This document shows, in pieces, positions 1-10,284 of a stretch of DNA of 64,000 nt. A program made the translations under genes and the position numbers. Source of the stretch: Verrucomicrobiia bacterium (lineage in GTDB: Bacteria; Verrucomicrobiota; Verrucomicrobiia; JABWAM01). The stretch spans positions 50,852 through 114,851 of the forward strand of contig JADZFN010000066.1 in assembly GCA_020849895.1 (NCBI GenBank), given 5' to 3'. The notes below the pieces were generated by a model that was given only the letters and a program-made list of their open reading frames with translations, had not been told where the DNA came from and ran no database searches. Each line of letters begins with the position of its first letter. Position 1 is the first letter of the stretch.

Positions 1-1611
1 GTCGCGAAGGTTGGCGCGGACGGCCAGTTGTGCGGCGGCGTCAGTGAAGGCGATTTCCGGCGTGGTGAGGATGAGGCTCGCGACGCCGAGGCGCCCTTCG
101 AGGGCGAGCAAGTGCCCTTGCTCGGTCGCGGCAATCTTCAGAGTTCCCGCGAAGGTGCCCTTGCGGAGCTTCCAATCCGAGGGCACATGGAGCCACGGGG
201 CGAAGGCCGCCATCTCCAAGGGCATAATCTGAAGATTGAATTCCGAGTCTTCTGCGGGGGCGCCGAAGGTTTCGCCTTCCTTCCAGGAGAGCGTCATGGG
301 ACGGCTCAATGCCCCTTTGAGAAGCGGTGCGCCTCCGACGCGCTGCGCGTCGAGATTGAGTCGGAAGACTGTGGCGCGACGCGCGCGCACGTCGACTTCC
401 ACGCCGTGCTCGAGCAGGATTTGGGTCGGCCCGAACGCTTCCGGAGGGAGAAAGGACGACGTGACGGCGAGGGGGTGAGCGGCGAGCCTTCCTTCCGCGC
501 GGATGAGATCGCCTCCATGTCGCATGGAGAGATGCCCCGTGTAGTCGAGTTGTGTTCCTCGGAAATCCAGACGACTTGTCCCGAAGATCGGATTGAGCAA
601 GGCCTGATCCAACGGGCCGATTTGCACGTCGAGTTCGGCTTCCTTGCCGGCGAAGTCGAGAAGGCCCGCCACGCGTGCCGCGGCGAGCGCGACGCCGCTG
701 CGTTCGACCGACAGGACGCCTTCGCGGAGGAGGCCTTTGCCGTTCGCGCCGAGGTCATGATCGAAGCGCAGCGTCGCCGAGAGGCCGTCTAGACGTTCCA
801 CGCCCACATGGCCGGCCAGGTTTTCCAGGCCGAGATCGCCCTTGGCGGCGCGCGGAAGAAAGGCGTCGTCGAGCTTTACGGAGACTTTGGCGTGGGCGTT
901 CCCGGTGAAACCGATCCCGCGCGTCTCTGCCTCCTCCGTTTTGAGAGCCTCTCTTTTCATGGAGAAGCCGAGCTGCAGATCGAGCGTTGCCGCGCCGCCG
1001 GGACGCAGGTTGCGCGCCGAAAGGTTTACCGGACCGATCTCGATCCGGGCGCCGGGTGCTTCGCGCACGAAGCGCAGGTTGCGAAAAGTCAGGCTGTCGA
1101 TCCGCGCGAGAATCGGTGGTGGAACCGCGGCGCCGTCGCGCGAAGACGAAGGCGTCGCCGTTTGAGCCGCCGGCGCTTGAAAAGCCTTGGGGAGATCGGC
1201 GATCGTGCCGTCCTCTTTCTCGACGAGATGGATTGAGGGAGATTCCGCCTGGATTTCTTTGGCTTCGAAGCGCCCGCGCAACAAGGCCCAGCCTCGATAG
1301 CGCACGGAAAGGCGCACGAGCTCGAGCAGGGGACGATCCGCAGGGCCCACGCGCAGCTTCTCGATTTCGAGCGAGGAAAACGGATGCCATGCGACGCGCT
1401 TCGCGGCGATTTCGACACCGAGCTGTTTCGAGAGGCGCGGAAGAATTATGTGGCGAACACCGGAATCGCTGGCGAGAAAAAAGGCGAGCGCAAGGCCCGC
1501 CAGGACGAGTGCGCCGAACGCCGTGGCGACCCTCACGAGGCCGCTCGCGCGGCGTCGTGGCGGAGCGAGGGGAGAAGAAGGCGATGGAGGCGTTTGAGGG
1601 GAATCGCTCAT
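1..1611 (-). CDS. AsmA-like / DUF748-type envelope protein, C-terminus beyond the window
   Basis: Manual reverse translation from ATG at 1611: MSDSPQTPPSPSSPLAPPRRRASGLVRVATAFGALVLAGLALAFFLASDSGVRHIILPRLSKQLGVEIAAKRVAWHPFSSLEIEKLRVG. N-terminal TM anchor, AsmA-type start and repeated 'GTFAGTLKI' beta-strands. Frame is open to position 1. Confidence 0.75.
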   Translation of the reverse strand, partial: MSDSPQTPPSPSSPLAPPRRRASGLVRVATAFGALVLAGLALAFFLASDSGVRHIILPRLSKQLGVEIAAKRVAWHPFSSLEIEKLRVGPADRPLLELVRLSVRYRGWALLRGRFEAKEIQAESPSIHLVEKEDGTIADLPKAFQAPAAQTATPSSSRDGAAVPPPILARIDSLTFRNLRFVREAPGARIEIGPVNLSARNLRPGGAATLDLQLGFSMKREALKTEEAETRGIGFTGNAHAKVSVKLDDAFLPRAAKGDLGLENLAGHVGVERLDGLSATLRFDHDLGANGKGLLREGVLSVERSGVALAAARVAGLLDFAGKEAELDVQIGPLDQALLNPIFGTSRLDFRGTQLDYTGHLSMRHGGDLIRAEGRLAAHPLAVTSSFLPPEAFGPTQILLEHGVEVDVRARRATVFRLNLDAQRVGGAPLLKGALSRPMTLSWKEGETFGAPAEDSEFNLQIMPLEMAAFAPWLHVPSDWKLRKGTFAGTLKIAATEQGHLLALEGRLGVASLILTTPEIAFTDAAAQLAVRANLRD

Positions 1612-1953
1612 CGCTCCATTTTCGCATATGGCGTGAAAAAGGCGAGCGGGCGCCCTGTCTCTCGCCTCTGTGGAGGACGGATTGATGAGCCCTCGTTCGA
1701 GAACGGCAAAAAAGAGGGAGATGGACGGTCCTGAGGATGCAGCCTTCCAACGCAGAGATCGTCGGAAGGTTTCTCAAGGGGTTCGAGATGGAACCGGGAA
1801 AGGCCTCTTTCTTTCAGATTCTTGCTTTCCGGAAGGGAAGGCAGACGGGTGGTCGCTTCTCTCGATCTTTTGCATGGCGCCTTTCAACATTGAATTTCTC
1901 ATTCAGCTTGCTTATTCAACAGTCCTCAGGTAGAAGAAACGGAGTGAGGATCC

Positions 1954-3186
1954 ATGAACGCCTTCCTTCCCATCTTGTTGGAGGTCCCCGCGGACGCGAA
2001 GGCGCGTTTGAGGCGGGACTACGATCTGTATGCGACGGACGAATTGCCCGCGGCGTGGGAAGAGATGGTGCGGGAAGACTACGGGCTGGAGGTCGCGGGG
2101 CGTTTCGCGGGTCTGCCGCTGCGCAACCCGTTTGGCTGCGCCGGAGGACCGTTGTGCCGGAACCTCCTGCAGGTGCGTGAGGCTTCGGAAGCGGGGCTTG
2201 GATTCGTGACGCTCATCGCGGCGCGCGCGCGCGACGAGGCGGGCGCCACGATGGTACAAGACTGGCGCGGCCTCGAATCGGAGGCCGTTCTCGAAGGGCA
2301 CAACGGCGACCGTTCGCTAACATGGCTCGAATGCGGATGGTACGACAACCTCGACGTCTACGCGGAGTTTCTGCGGGCGGCGCTCGAGGTGGCGGGGCGA
2401 CGAAGGATGCCCGTAATTCCGGCGGTGCGCTTCGGGGTGAACGTGCGCGGGCAGGCGAGCGCCGCCGAGGCGCGGCATACGGTGCGGCTGCTTCAGGAGG
2501 TCTGGCACGGAGCGCATCCCGACCAACCCGCGCCGCTGGAGGTGGAGGTTTTGCCCGAGATGCGCGGACTCCCGGCGGCGCAAAAAAAAGCCGCGCTGCT
2601 GCGCGCCCTTCGCGATGCCGTGCGATTTCTACGTGCCTCCTCGGAACATCCGAAATACCTGCATGCGGGATTGAAACTGGGTATGGCACCGTTTGATGCG
2701 GCCTTTCAGGCGCGCGCGCTGGAAGCGGCGCTCGATGGCAGCGAGCCTCCGGCGTTTCTCGTTCTTTTCAATCGCCTCCGGCGTTACGAGCGCTGGAGGG
2801 GCAGCTATCGTGCCGTCTCCTGCGGCGGGCCCGAGCTCGCGCGGCGCAACTTCGTGGCGCTCGACCGCATCAGGCGTCCTGTGGAGTTCAGCGCGCTCGG
2901 CGACATTACCACGGGGCGGCGGATGGTCGAGTACGCCCTGCGCGGTGCGACGAGCGGCCAGATGCATACGGTCTTCCAGCTTCCCGAGTCGGCCTATCGG
3001 CGGCGAACCGGGAACCGGGTGGACAAGGCGCTCCACGAACTGGCCTTTCATCCCGAGCACGGTCTCGTCGCGGCGATGCTCCACGTGAAGGCGAAGACGG
3101 GCGTTTCCCGTTTTCTCGATCTGGATCAGGCGGCGGAGGCGTTGGGCGCCACGGCCGGGATTGACTCGCGCGGCGCGGCTCTCTAG
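1954..3186 (+). CDS. Dihydroorotate dehydrogenase-like (DHOD family) FMN TIM-barrel protein
   Basis: 410 aa; 'FAGLPLRNPFGCAGGPLCRN', 'GFVTLIAARARDE', 'HAGLKLGMAPFD', C-terminal 'SALGDITTGRRMVEYALRGATSGQMHTVFQLP' phosphate-binding-like region. Confidence 0.65.
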   Translation: MNAFLPILLEVPADAKARLRRDYDLYATDELPAAWEEMVREDYGLEVAGRFAGLPLRNPFGCAGGPLCRNLLQVREASEAGLGFVTLIAARARDEAGATMVQDWRGLESEAVLEGHNGDRSLTWLECGWYDNLDVYAEFLRAALEVAGRRRMPVIPAVRFGVNVRGQASAAEARHTVRLLQEVWHGAHPDQPAPLEVEVLPEMRGLPAAQKKAALLRALRDAVRFLRASSEHPKYLHAGLKLGMAPFDAAFQARALEAALDGSEPPAFLVLFNRLRRYERWRGSYRAVSCGGPELARRNFVALDRIRRPVEFSALGDITTGRRMVEYALRGATSGQMHTVFQLPESAYRRRTGNRVDKALHELAFHPEHGLVAAMLHVKAKTGVSRFLDLDQAAEALGATAGIDSRGAAL

Positions 3187-3373
3187 AAACGGCCTGTTCC
3201 GCGAACGGGCGGACGCGAATGCGTTTGTCCGAAACCCAAGAAACGGGCGGGAATGACGAAGGCCTCCGGCTTTTGCAAGCCGACGGGAGGCTGCCGCGGA
3301 AGATTTCTCGCCTCATCAGCGGCAGCGCGCGTCCGAGACGAAATCGGAAGGCGCGCCGTCACGGAGGAGAGAT

Positions 3374-4507
3374 ATGGCCAAGGTGGTGCTCGAAAACGTC
3401 TGCAAGGTCTTTCGGGATGGAAAAGGGAACGACGTGCGGGCAGTGGACGACGTGAATCTCGTCATTGAAGACCAGGAGTTTATGGTGTTCGTGGGCCCGT
3501 CAGGCTGCGGCAAGTCTACGACGCTGCGAATGGTCGCGGGGCTGGAAGAGATCACGGCTGGGACCATCGCGATCGATGGGAAGGTGGTGAACAACGTGCC
3601 GCCAAAGGACCGGGACATCGCGATGGTGTTCCAGAACTACGCGCTCTACCCGCACATGACGGTGTACAAGAACATGGCGTTCGGGTTGATGCTGAGGAAA
3701 TACCCGAAGGCGGAGATCGAACAGCGCGTCCGCGAGGCGGCGGAGATCCTCGGGATCGAGCCGCTCCTCGACCGCAAGCCGAAGGAGCTTTCCGGCGGGC
3801 AGCGCCAGCGCGTGGCCGTGGGGCGCGCGATCGTGCGCAAGCCGAAGGTTTTTCTTTTCGACGAGCCGCTCTCGAACCTCGATGCGAAGATGCGCGTGCA
3901 GATGCGCACCGAAATTTCAAAGCTGCACCATCGCCTCTCGGCCACGATGATCTACGTGACGCACGACCAGGTGGAGGCGATGACGATGGGGGATCGGATC
4001 ACCGTGATGAATGCGGGAAAAATTCAACAAGTGGACGCGCCGCTGAGTCTTTACCAGCGACCTGCGAATGCGTTCGTGGCGGGATTCATCGGCAGCCCGA
4101 TGATGAACTTTTTCGAAGGCGAGACGCTCGCCGCTGACGGCCGCCTGTGGTTCGTCGAGAAGGCCAAGAACGGCGCTCCCGGCTTCCGGGTGTGCACGGA
4201 CCGGTCGCACGAAGCCGCGCTGAGGAGCTTTGTCGGGCGGCCGTTGAGGATGGGACTGCGCTCCGAGGATATCCATGAGACTTCGGCAGCCGCACCGGCG
4301 CCCTCGGGCGCCGGAGTGCGTGCCAAGGTGGAAGTCGTGGAGCCGATGGGTTCCGAGGTGTACCTCTATCTCGCCACTGGCGCGCACAACTTCATCGCGC
4401 GAGTAGGCGCGGCGCGGAAGGCCGACGTGAATCACGAGGTCGAGATACGGTTCGACATGGAGCGCGCACACTTTTTTGACGTCTCGACAGAGAAGGCGAT
4501 CGCGTGA
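3374..4507 (+). CDS. ugpC: ABC transporter ATP-binding protein, UgpC/MsmK/MalK sugar-importer type
   Basis: Walker [10 protein letters not shown], signature [14 protein letters not shown], Walker [14 protein letters not shown]-terminal regulatory TOBE region. Confidence 0.9.
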   Translation: MAKVVLENVCKVFRDGKGNDVRAVDDVNLVIEDQEFMVFVGPSGCGKSTTLRMVAGLEEITAGTIAIDGKVVNNVPPKDRDIAMVFQNYALYPHMTVYKNMAFGLMLRKYPKAEIEQRVREAAEILGIEPLLDRKPKELSGGQRQRVAVGRAIVRKPKVFLFDEPLSNLDAKMRVQMRTEISKLHHRLSATMIYVTHDQVEAMTMGDRITVMNAGKIQQVDAPLSLYQRPANAFVAGFIGSPMMNFFEGETLAADGRLWFVEKAKNGAPGFRVCTDRSHEAALRSFVGRPLRMGLRSEDIHETSAAAPAPSGAGVRAKVEVVEPMGSEVYLYLATGAHNFIARVGAARKADVNHEVEIRFDMERAHFFDVSTEKAIA

Positions 4508-4565
4508 GAAATCCCGGCACGCCGCGAACAGGACGCGATTTCTCGACGGCGCCCGCGCGCCGATC

Positions 4566-5696
4566 ATGAGTCGGAAAGTTTTTTACAGCGTCGCGCAGCC
4601 GCTCAATCGGGGCGGAATGGGTTCGATTGGCTGGCACGCAGCGCGGGCGCTGTTCCGCGGTGGACGCCTCGCCGCAGTGGCGTCCGCCGAAGTGGGCGCG
4701 GCGGGGAGCTTGCGCGGGTTCGCGCGCGGGATGCCGTGGCCGGCGCGCAAGGGGCTGGCGGCGCTGAACCGCCTTGGCGCACACCACGCCCACGACCTCC
4801 TTTTCGACCGGTGGGTTGCGAACCAGATCGAAAAAGAGGCCGATTTCTACGGCTGGATGAACATGTCGCTCGCCTCGATCGCGGCCTGTCGCGCCGGCGG
4901 CGGACGGGCGTTTGTAGATCGGGGCTCGGTGGAGCCCCGCCTCCAGCGGAAGTGGCTCCGCGACGAATATGCGCGTTTCGGCCTGCTCCTCGATCCGATG
5001 AGCGCTCGCGGCGTGGAACGCATGGTCGCCGAGGCGGAGGCGGCGGACGTCGTGGTCGTCCCCTCGAGGCTTGTCGAACGCTCCTATCTCGAGGCGGGGC
5101 ATCCGTCGGAGAAGCTTCGCGTAAATCCGCTCGGGGTGGAAACGGAGTCTTTCCGTCCTTCGGAGGAGGCGCGACGGGATCGGGTGTTCCGCTTCGCTTT
5201 CGTCGGACAGCTCTCCATTCAGAAGGGGTTGCCGGATCTCCTTTCCGTTTGGACGCGTGTGGCGGGGCACGGCGCGTCGCTCGCGCTCGCGGGGACGATC
5301 CCCGCGCTCGAGAGGGCGCATATCGAACCGATGCTGCGCCGCGCGCGGCGGGTGGAAACACTGGGCCATTGCGCTGACGTGCCCGGACTGCTCGCGCGCT
5401 GCGACGCCCTCGTGTTGCCTTCGGCCCAGGACGGCTTCGGCCTGGTGGTCCTGGAAGCAATGGCGTGCGGCCTTCCGGTGCTCGTTTCGGATCGGGTGGG
5501 CGCTGCGGATTGCGTGACAGAAGGGAAGAACGGCCGGGTGTTTCCCTTCGGCGATGACGATGCGCTCGCGGATCGGCTGCAGTGGTTTTTTAAGGAGCCC
5601 GCGCGTGCGGCAGGGATGCGTGAGGCCGCATTGGAAACGGCGCGGAGGCACTCCTGGGAAGCCTACGGCCAGCGGTTGTTGGACCTGACGCAATGA
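4566..5696 (+). CDS. Glycosyltransferase family 4-like (GT-B)
   Basis: MSRKVFYSVAQPLNRGGMGSIGWHAARALF; 'FVGQLSIQKGLPDLLSVW', 'LPSAQDGFGLVVLEAMACGLPVLVSDRVGAADCV' are GT4 signatures. Start placed at the in-frame ATG 4566. Confidence 0.85.
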   Translation: MSRKVFYSVAQPLNRGGMGSIGWHAARALFRGGRLAAVASAEVGAAGSLRGFARGMPWPARKGLAALNRLGAHHAHDLLFDRWVANQIEKEADFYGWMNMSLASIAACRAGGGRAFVDRGSVEPRLQRKWLRDEYARFGLLLDPMSARGVERMVAEAEAADVVVVPSRLVERSYLEAGHPSEKLRVNPLGVETESFRPSEEARRDRVFRFAFVGQLSIQKGLPDLLSVWTRVAGHGASLALAGTIPALERAHIEPMLRRARRVETLGHCADVPGLLARCDALVLPSAQDGFGLVVLEAMACGLPVLVSDRVGAADCVTEGKNGRVFPFGDDDALADRLQWFFKEPARAAGMREAALETARRHSWEAYGQRLLDLTQ

Positions 5697-5705
5697 CGCG
5701 GGGCG

Positions 5706-7415
5706 TCACGTATACTTGACGACTTCCTCAACGGTGGTCTCGCCGTCGAAGATGCAGCGTACGCCGTCGTCGCGAAGGGAGATCATGCCCAACTCGATGG
5801 CCTTCTGACGGATGACGACGGTCGGAGCGCGCTGATTGATGAGCTCGCGGATAGGATCGCTGATTTCGAGCAGTTCGAAAATCCCTTTTCTTCCCCGGTA
5901 GCCCTTGCCATCGCAGTCGGGACAGCCCTTGCCGTAATAGAAGGTCTTGTCTCCGATTTCGTGCGGGTTGAGGTCGAGGGCGGCCAGCGATTCCTCGGTG
6001 GGTTCATACGGGGTGCGGCAGTTTTTACAGATCGTGCGGATGAGGCGCTGACTGAGGATGGCCTGAAGAGTGGAACTGATGAGAAACGGTTCCGTCCCCA
6101 TGTCAATGAGACGGGTGACGGCGCCGGGGGCGTCGTTGGTATGGAGCGTAGTGAAGACGAGGTGCCCGGTGAGCGAGGCTTGGATCGCGATCTGCGAGGT
6201 CTCGAGGTCGCGCGTCTCTCCGATCATGATCCGGTCGGGGTCCTGACGGAGGAAGGCGCGCAGGACGCGCGCGAAGGAGACGCCGATCGCCTCATTGATG
6301 TTCACCTGCATGATCCCCTCGATGTCGTACTCGACGGGGTCCTCGGCGGTGAGGAGCTTGGAATCAATGGTGTTGATGCGGCGGAGGGCGGAGTAGAGGG
6401 TGGTCGTCTTGCCGGAGCCGGTGGGGCCGGTGACGATGAAGATGCCGTTAGGGCGGAGGATAAGCTGGCAGATATAGTCGTAGACGCGCTTCGGCATCCC
6501 GAGGTTTTCGAGATCGAGGGAGACGGTGGAACGGTCGAGGACGCGGAGCACGACGCTTTCTCCATGCTGAGTGGGGAGGGTGTTCACGCGCAAGTCCACG
6601 GGGCGCCCCGCGATGTTGAGCATGATGCGGCCGTCCTGGGGAATGCGGCGCTCGGCGATGTTGAGGTTGGACATCACCTTGATGCGGGAGATGACAGGGA
6701 GCGCCATGGATTTCGGCGGCGGCGTCATCTCATAGAGAGCGCCATCCACGCGGTAGCGGATCTTGAATTCGTTTTCGAAAGGCTCGAAGTGGATGTCGCT
6801 TGCGCGGTCTCGGATCGCTTGGAAGAGGACGAGGTTGACGAACTTGATGATGGGCGGTGAATCGGCCCCTTCCTGGAGGGTGATCGCCGAAGGGCCGGCA
6901 GCGGCATGAGTCTGCGAGACGTCGCTATCCCCGAAGTCCTTGCCGAGGCTCTCGAGCATTTCCGCCACCGAGGCGCTGTCGTCGCTGTAATGCTCGTTGA
7001 CGAAGGCGTCCACCTTGTCGGGATCGGCCATGTAGATCTCGACATCCTTGCCGGTGATGAAACGGATCTCCTGGCTCGCGTTGACGTTGAACGGATCGCG
7101 GATGGCGATGCGCAGGAGGTTGCCCTGGGAGGTGAGCGGAGCGATTCCGTAGAGACGGGCCGAACTGGCGGGGATGGTTTTGACGAGGTCGGGCAGGGGG
7201 TCCACGTCGTCGAGGTTGACGAACTCCAGGCCGAGGTGATCGGCGACGAGCTGCAGGAGGCGGTCGCGTTCCAGCAAGCCCATGTCCACGACGATGTCGG
7301 CGATAGGCTTGCCCGCGCGCGCATTTTCCTCCTCGATCTCGGAGAACTGCTCCGGGGTGACCAGCGCGCGCTCCTTGAGGAGCTGTAGGATTAGGGCGGA
7401 ATGTTCCTCGAACAT
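5706..7415 (-). CDS. GspE/PilB-type secretion/pilus assembly ATPase
   Basis: [46 protein letters not shown], Asp/His boxes, CKNC/CPDC tetracysteine zinc motif. Upstream ORF extension to 8237 is out-of-frame pilT sequence. Confidence 0.93.
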   Translation of the reverse strand: MFEEHSALILQLLKERALVTPEQFSEIEEENARAGKPIADIVVDMGLLERDRLLQLVADHLGLEFVNLDDVDPLPDLVKTIPASSARLYGIAPLTSQGNLLRIAIRDPFNVNASQEIRFITGKDVEIYMADPDKVDAFVNEHYSDDSASVAEMLESLGKDFGDSDVSQTHAAAGPSAITLQEGADSPPIIKFVNLVLFQAIRDRASDIHFEPFENEFKIRYRVDGALYEMTPPPKSMALPVISRIKVMSNLNIAERRIPQDGRIMLNIAGRPVDLRVNTLPTQHGESVVLRVLDRSTVSLDLENLGMPKRVYDYICQLILRPNGIFIVTGPTGSGKTTTLYSALRRINTIDSKLLTAEDPVEYDIEGIMQVNINEAIGVSFARVLRAFLRQDPDRIMIGETRDLETSQIAIQASLTGHLVFTTLHTNDAPGAVTRLIDMGTEPFLISSTLQAILSQRLIRTICKNCRTPYEPTEESLAALDLNPHEIGDKTFYYGKGCPDCDGKGYRGRKGIFELLEISDPIRELINQRAPTVVIRQKAIELGMISLRDDGVRCIFDGETTVEEVVKYT

Positions 7416-7426
7416 GGCGGGAGGCG

Positions 7427-8512
7427 TCAGCGTTTTTTCTGGGCGAGGCCGCGCTCTTCGATCTGTTGGAGCATCGCGGTGGGATCCTGCGCCTTGGTGA
7501 TGAGTTCTCCGTAGGGAATGAATCCGCGCTCGTAAAGCTGGAGGAGATGCGAATCCAGGGTATGCATTCCGAACTTGGCGCCGGTCTGGATGTCGGAGGT
7601 GATACGGTAGGTCTTGTTGTCGCGGATGAGGGCGGCGATCGAAGGGGTGGAAATCATGATCTCGAAGGCGGCGATGCGGCCCTTGCCGTCGGCGCGCGGC
7701 AGGAGGAGCTGGGAGATCACCGCCTGGAGCGTGCCGGCGAGCTGGGTGCGGATCTGTTCCTGCTGGTTTGCGGGGAATTGGTCCACGATGCGGTCCACGG
7801 TGCGCGCGGCGCCGGTGGTGTGGAGGGTGCCGAAGACGAGGTGCCCGGTCTCGGCGGCGGTGAGCGCCGCCTCGGTGGTCTCCAGGTCGCGCATCTCCCC
7901 CACGAGGATGATGTCCGGGTCCTGGCGCAGCGCGCGGCGAAGCGCCTCGGCGAAGGAGGGGACGTCCACGCCCACTTCGCGCTGGATCACGACGCTGCGC
8001 TTGTGGGCGTGGAAATACTCGATGGGGTCCTCGATCGTGATGATGTGGACGTCGCGCTCCTCGTTGATGAGGTTGACCATGCTCGCGAGCGTGGTGCTCT
8101 TGCCGGAGCCGGTAGGGCCGGTGACGAGGATGAGGCCGCGGGGCTTGTAGAGCAGCTCCTTGACGATGGGGGGAAGGCCGATCTGCTCCAGCGTCATGAA
8201 CGCGCTCGGGATGCGGCGGAGGACCATCCCGAAGCATCCCTTCTGGCGGAAGATGCTCACGCGGAAGCGCGAGGAGTCGCCGAACGCGAAACCGAAATCG
8301 GCGCCGCCCTTGGAACGGACCTGCTGGATGTAGTCCTCGTTCGTGATCGAACGCATCAGCGCCTCGGTGTCCTCGGGGGTGAGTGGGGGCGAGTCAATGG
8401 GGTGCATCCCGCCGTGGAGGCGAAGCACCGGCGGCACGCCGACCTCGATGTGGAGATCGCTCGCGCCTTCCTCGACCACGAGGTTCAAGAGATCAGACAT
8501 CGAGACGGCCAT
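7427..8512 (-). CDS. pilT: Twitching motility ATPase PilT
   Basis: [88 protein letters not shown]. Confidence 0.95.
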   Translation of the reverse strand: MAVSMSDLLNLVVEEGASDLHIEVGVPPVLRLHGGMHPIDSPPLTPEDTEALMRSITNEDYIQQVRSKGGADFGFAFGDSSRFRVSIFRQKGCFGMVLRRIPSAFMTLEQIGLPPIVKELLYKPRGLILVTGPTGSGKSTTLASMVNLINEERDVHIITIEDPIEYFHAHKRSVVIQREVGVDVPSFAEALRRALRQDPDIILVGEMRDLETTEAALTAAETGHLVFGTLHTTGAARTVDRIVDQFPANQQEQIRTQLAGTLQAVISQLLLPRADGKGRIAAFEIMISTPSIAALIRDNKTYRITSDIQTGAKFGMHTLDSHLLQLYERGFIPYGELITKAQDPTAMLQQIEERGLAQKKR

Positions 8513-8541
8513 GGCGGGAAGCGGTGGGGGATTCGGGAAGA

Positions 8542-10242
8542 TCAGCTTTCGTCGCCCATGGTGATCGTAAGGACCTCCTCCGGAGTCGTCATGCCGGCGA
8601 GGACCTTGCGGACGCCATCCTCGCGGAGGGTGCGCATCCCGAGCTCGCGGGCGCGCTGACGGATGACGGATGAGGAGACCTTTTCCGTGATCATCTTGCG
8701 GACTTCGTCGTCAATGACGAAGATCTCGAAAATACCGGCGCGCCCCCGGTAGCCGCCTTTGTTGCAATCTTGGCAGCCGGCGCCATGGAAGAGGGTGGAG
8801 TTTTTGAGGGCGTCCGGCGAGAGGCGGAGGGCGTCCACCTCGGCCTGCGTGGGCGTGTAGGGTTCCTTGCACTTCGGACAGATTTTCCGGATAAGGCGTT
8901 GAGCCATAATCGCGCGCACCGAAGAGGCGACGAGGAAGGGCTTGACGCCCATGTCAATGAGGCGGGTGATCGCGCTGGGGGCGTCGTTGGTGTGGAGCGT
9001 GCTGAAGACGAGATGGCCCGTCAGCGAGGCGTTGATGGCGATGTTCGCGGTCTCCACATCGCGGATCTCCCCGATCATGATGATGTTCGGCGCCTGACGG
9101 AGCATGGCGCGCAGCGCTGCGGCGAAGGTCATTCCGATGTCTTCGTTCACTGCGACCTGATTGATGCCGGGCATCTGATACTCGACGGGGTCCTCGACCG
9201 TGATGATCTTGCGATCGGGGCGATTGATGACGTTCAGGCAGGCGTAGAGCGTCGTCGTCTTGCCCGATCCGGTCGGCCCCGTGACAAGCAGGATGCCGTC
9301 CGGCATGGCGATGAGTCGCTCGAAGGTGGCCTGGTCGTCGCTCAGGAAGCCCAGCTCCGCGAGGCCCAGCTTCAGACTCTCCTTGTCGAGGATGCGCATG
9401 ACGATGCTTTCACCGTGCGAGGTGGGCACCGTGGAAACGCGGAGGTCAATCTCACGACCGAGCACGTTCATTTGGATGCGGCCGTCCTGGGGGAGACGCT
9501 TTTCCGCGATGCTCATGTTCGACATGATTTTGACGCGGCTGATGATGGAGGGTTGGAGGCGTTTTGGAGGGTTGTCCACCTCGACGAGCTCGCCATCAAT
9601 GCGGAACCGCACACGCAGGCGGCGTTCGAGCGGTTCGATGTGGATGTCACTCGCCCGGGCGCGATAGGCGTTGGCGATCATCAGGTGGACGAGCTTGATG
9701 ATCGGGGCGTCCTCGGCGGTCTCCGTGCCGATGTTCCGATCGAGTTCGCCGGCGCCCAACGTGATATCGCCTTCGGTGATCTCCTGGAGCATCTTGTCCA
9801 CCGTCTCTTCCGCGCCGCCGTAGTAGCGCGTGAGGGCCTCCTCGATCTCCTCCTTCGGTGCCACCATCGGCTCGATCTCGCACTTGAGCGCGTAATGGAG
9901 GCTGTCCACGATATCGAGATCGGTGGGGTCGCTGATCGCCACGGCGAGGGAGCCGTTGTGCTTGAAGACCGGGATCGCCTTGTAACGCCGCGCGATGTGG
10001 CGCGGCATCGCCTCGATCACCTCCTGCGGGATCGTGTGGGCGCGGAGCGAGACTGTATCCATGCCCGCGTGAGTGGCCATCGCCTGGGTGACCTGCATCG
10101 GCGTGACCGCATGCTGACGCACCAGCATATCCACGATGCTGCCGTCCGCGGGGAGCGCGGTGCGCGCCGCCTCCACCTGGTCGCGCGTGACCAACCCAAC
10201 ATCCAGCAGAATCTCGAGGATATACTCGTCCGAGGCCGGCAT
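8542..10242 (-). CDS. pilB: Type IV pilus assembly ATPase PilB / GspE
   Basis: 566 aa; N-terminal MshEN-like domain, [65 protein letters not shown] motif. Confidence 0.93.
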   Translation of the reverse strand: MPASDEYILEILLDVGLVTRDQVEAARTALPADGSIVDMLVRQHAVTPMQVTQAMATHAGMDTVSLRAHTIPQEVIEAMPRHIARRYKAIPVFKHNGSLAVAISDPTDLDIVDSLHYALKCEIEPMVAPKEEIEEALTRYYGGAEETVDKMLQEITEGDITLGAGELDRNIGTETAEDAPIIKLVHLMIANAYRARASDIHIEPLERRLRVRFRIDGELVEVDNPPKRLQPSIISRVKIMSNMSIAEKRLPQDGRIQMNVLGREIDLRVSTVPTSHGESIVMRILDKESLKLGLAELGFLSDDQATFERLIAMPDGILLVTGPTGSGKTTTLYACLNVINRPDRKIITVEDPVEYQMPGINQVAVNEDIGMTFAAALRAMLRQAPNIIMIGEIRDVETANIAINASLTGHLVFSTLHTNDAPSAITRLIDMGVKPFLVASSVRAIMAQRLIRKICPKCKEPYTPTQAEVDALRLSPDALKNSTLFHGAGCQDCNKGGYRGRAGIFEIFVIDDEVRKMITEKVSSSVIRQRARELGMRTLREDGVRKVLAGMTTPEEVLTITMGDES

Positions 10243-10284
10243 TCGAGGGATTATGGGCGCGAAGTGATTGAAGTCAAACGCGCG

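Noticed and set aside
7416-8237. N-terminal extension of the 843-aa PilB/GspE ORF
   Set aside because: Out-of-frame translation of pilT; the real start is ATG at 7415 (MFEEHSAL).
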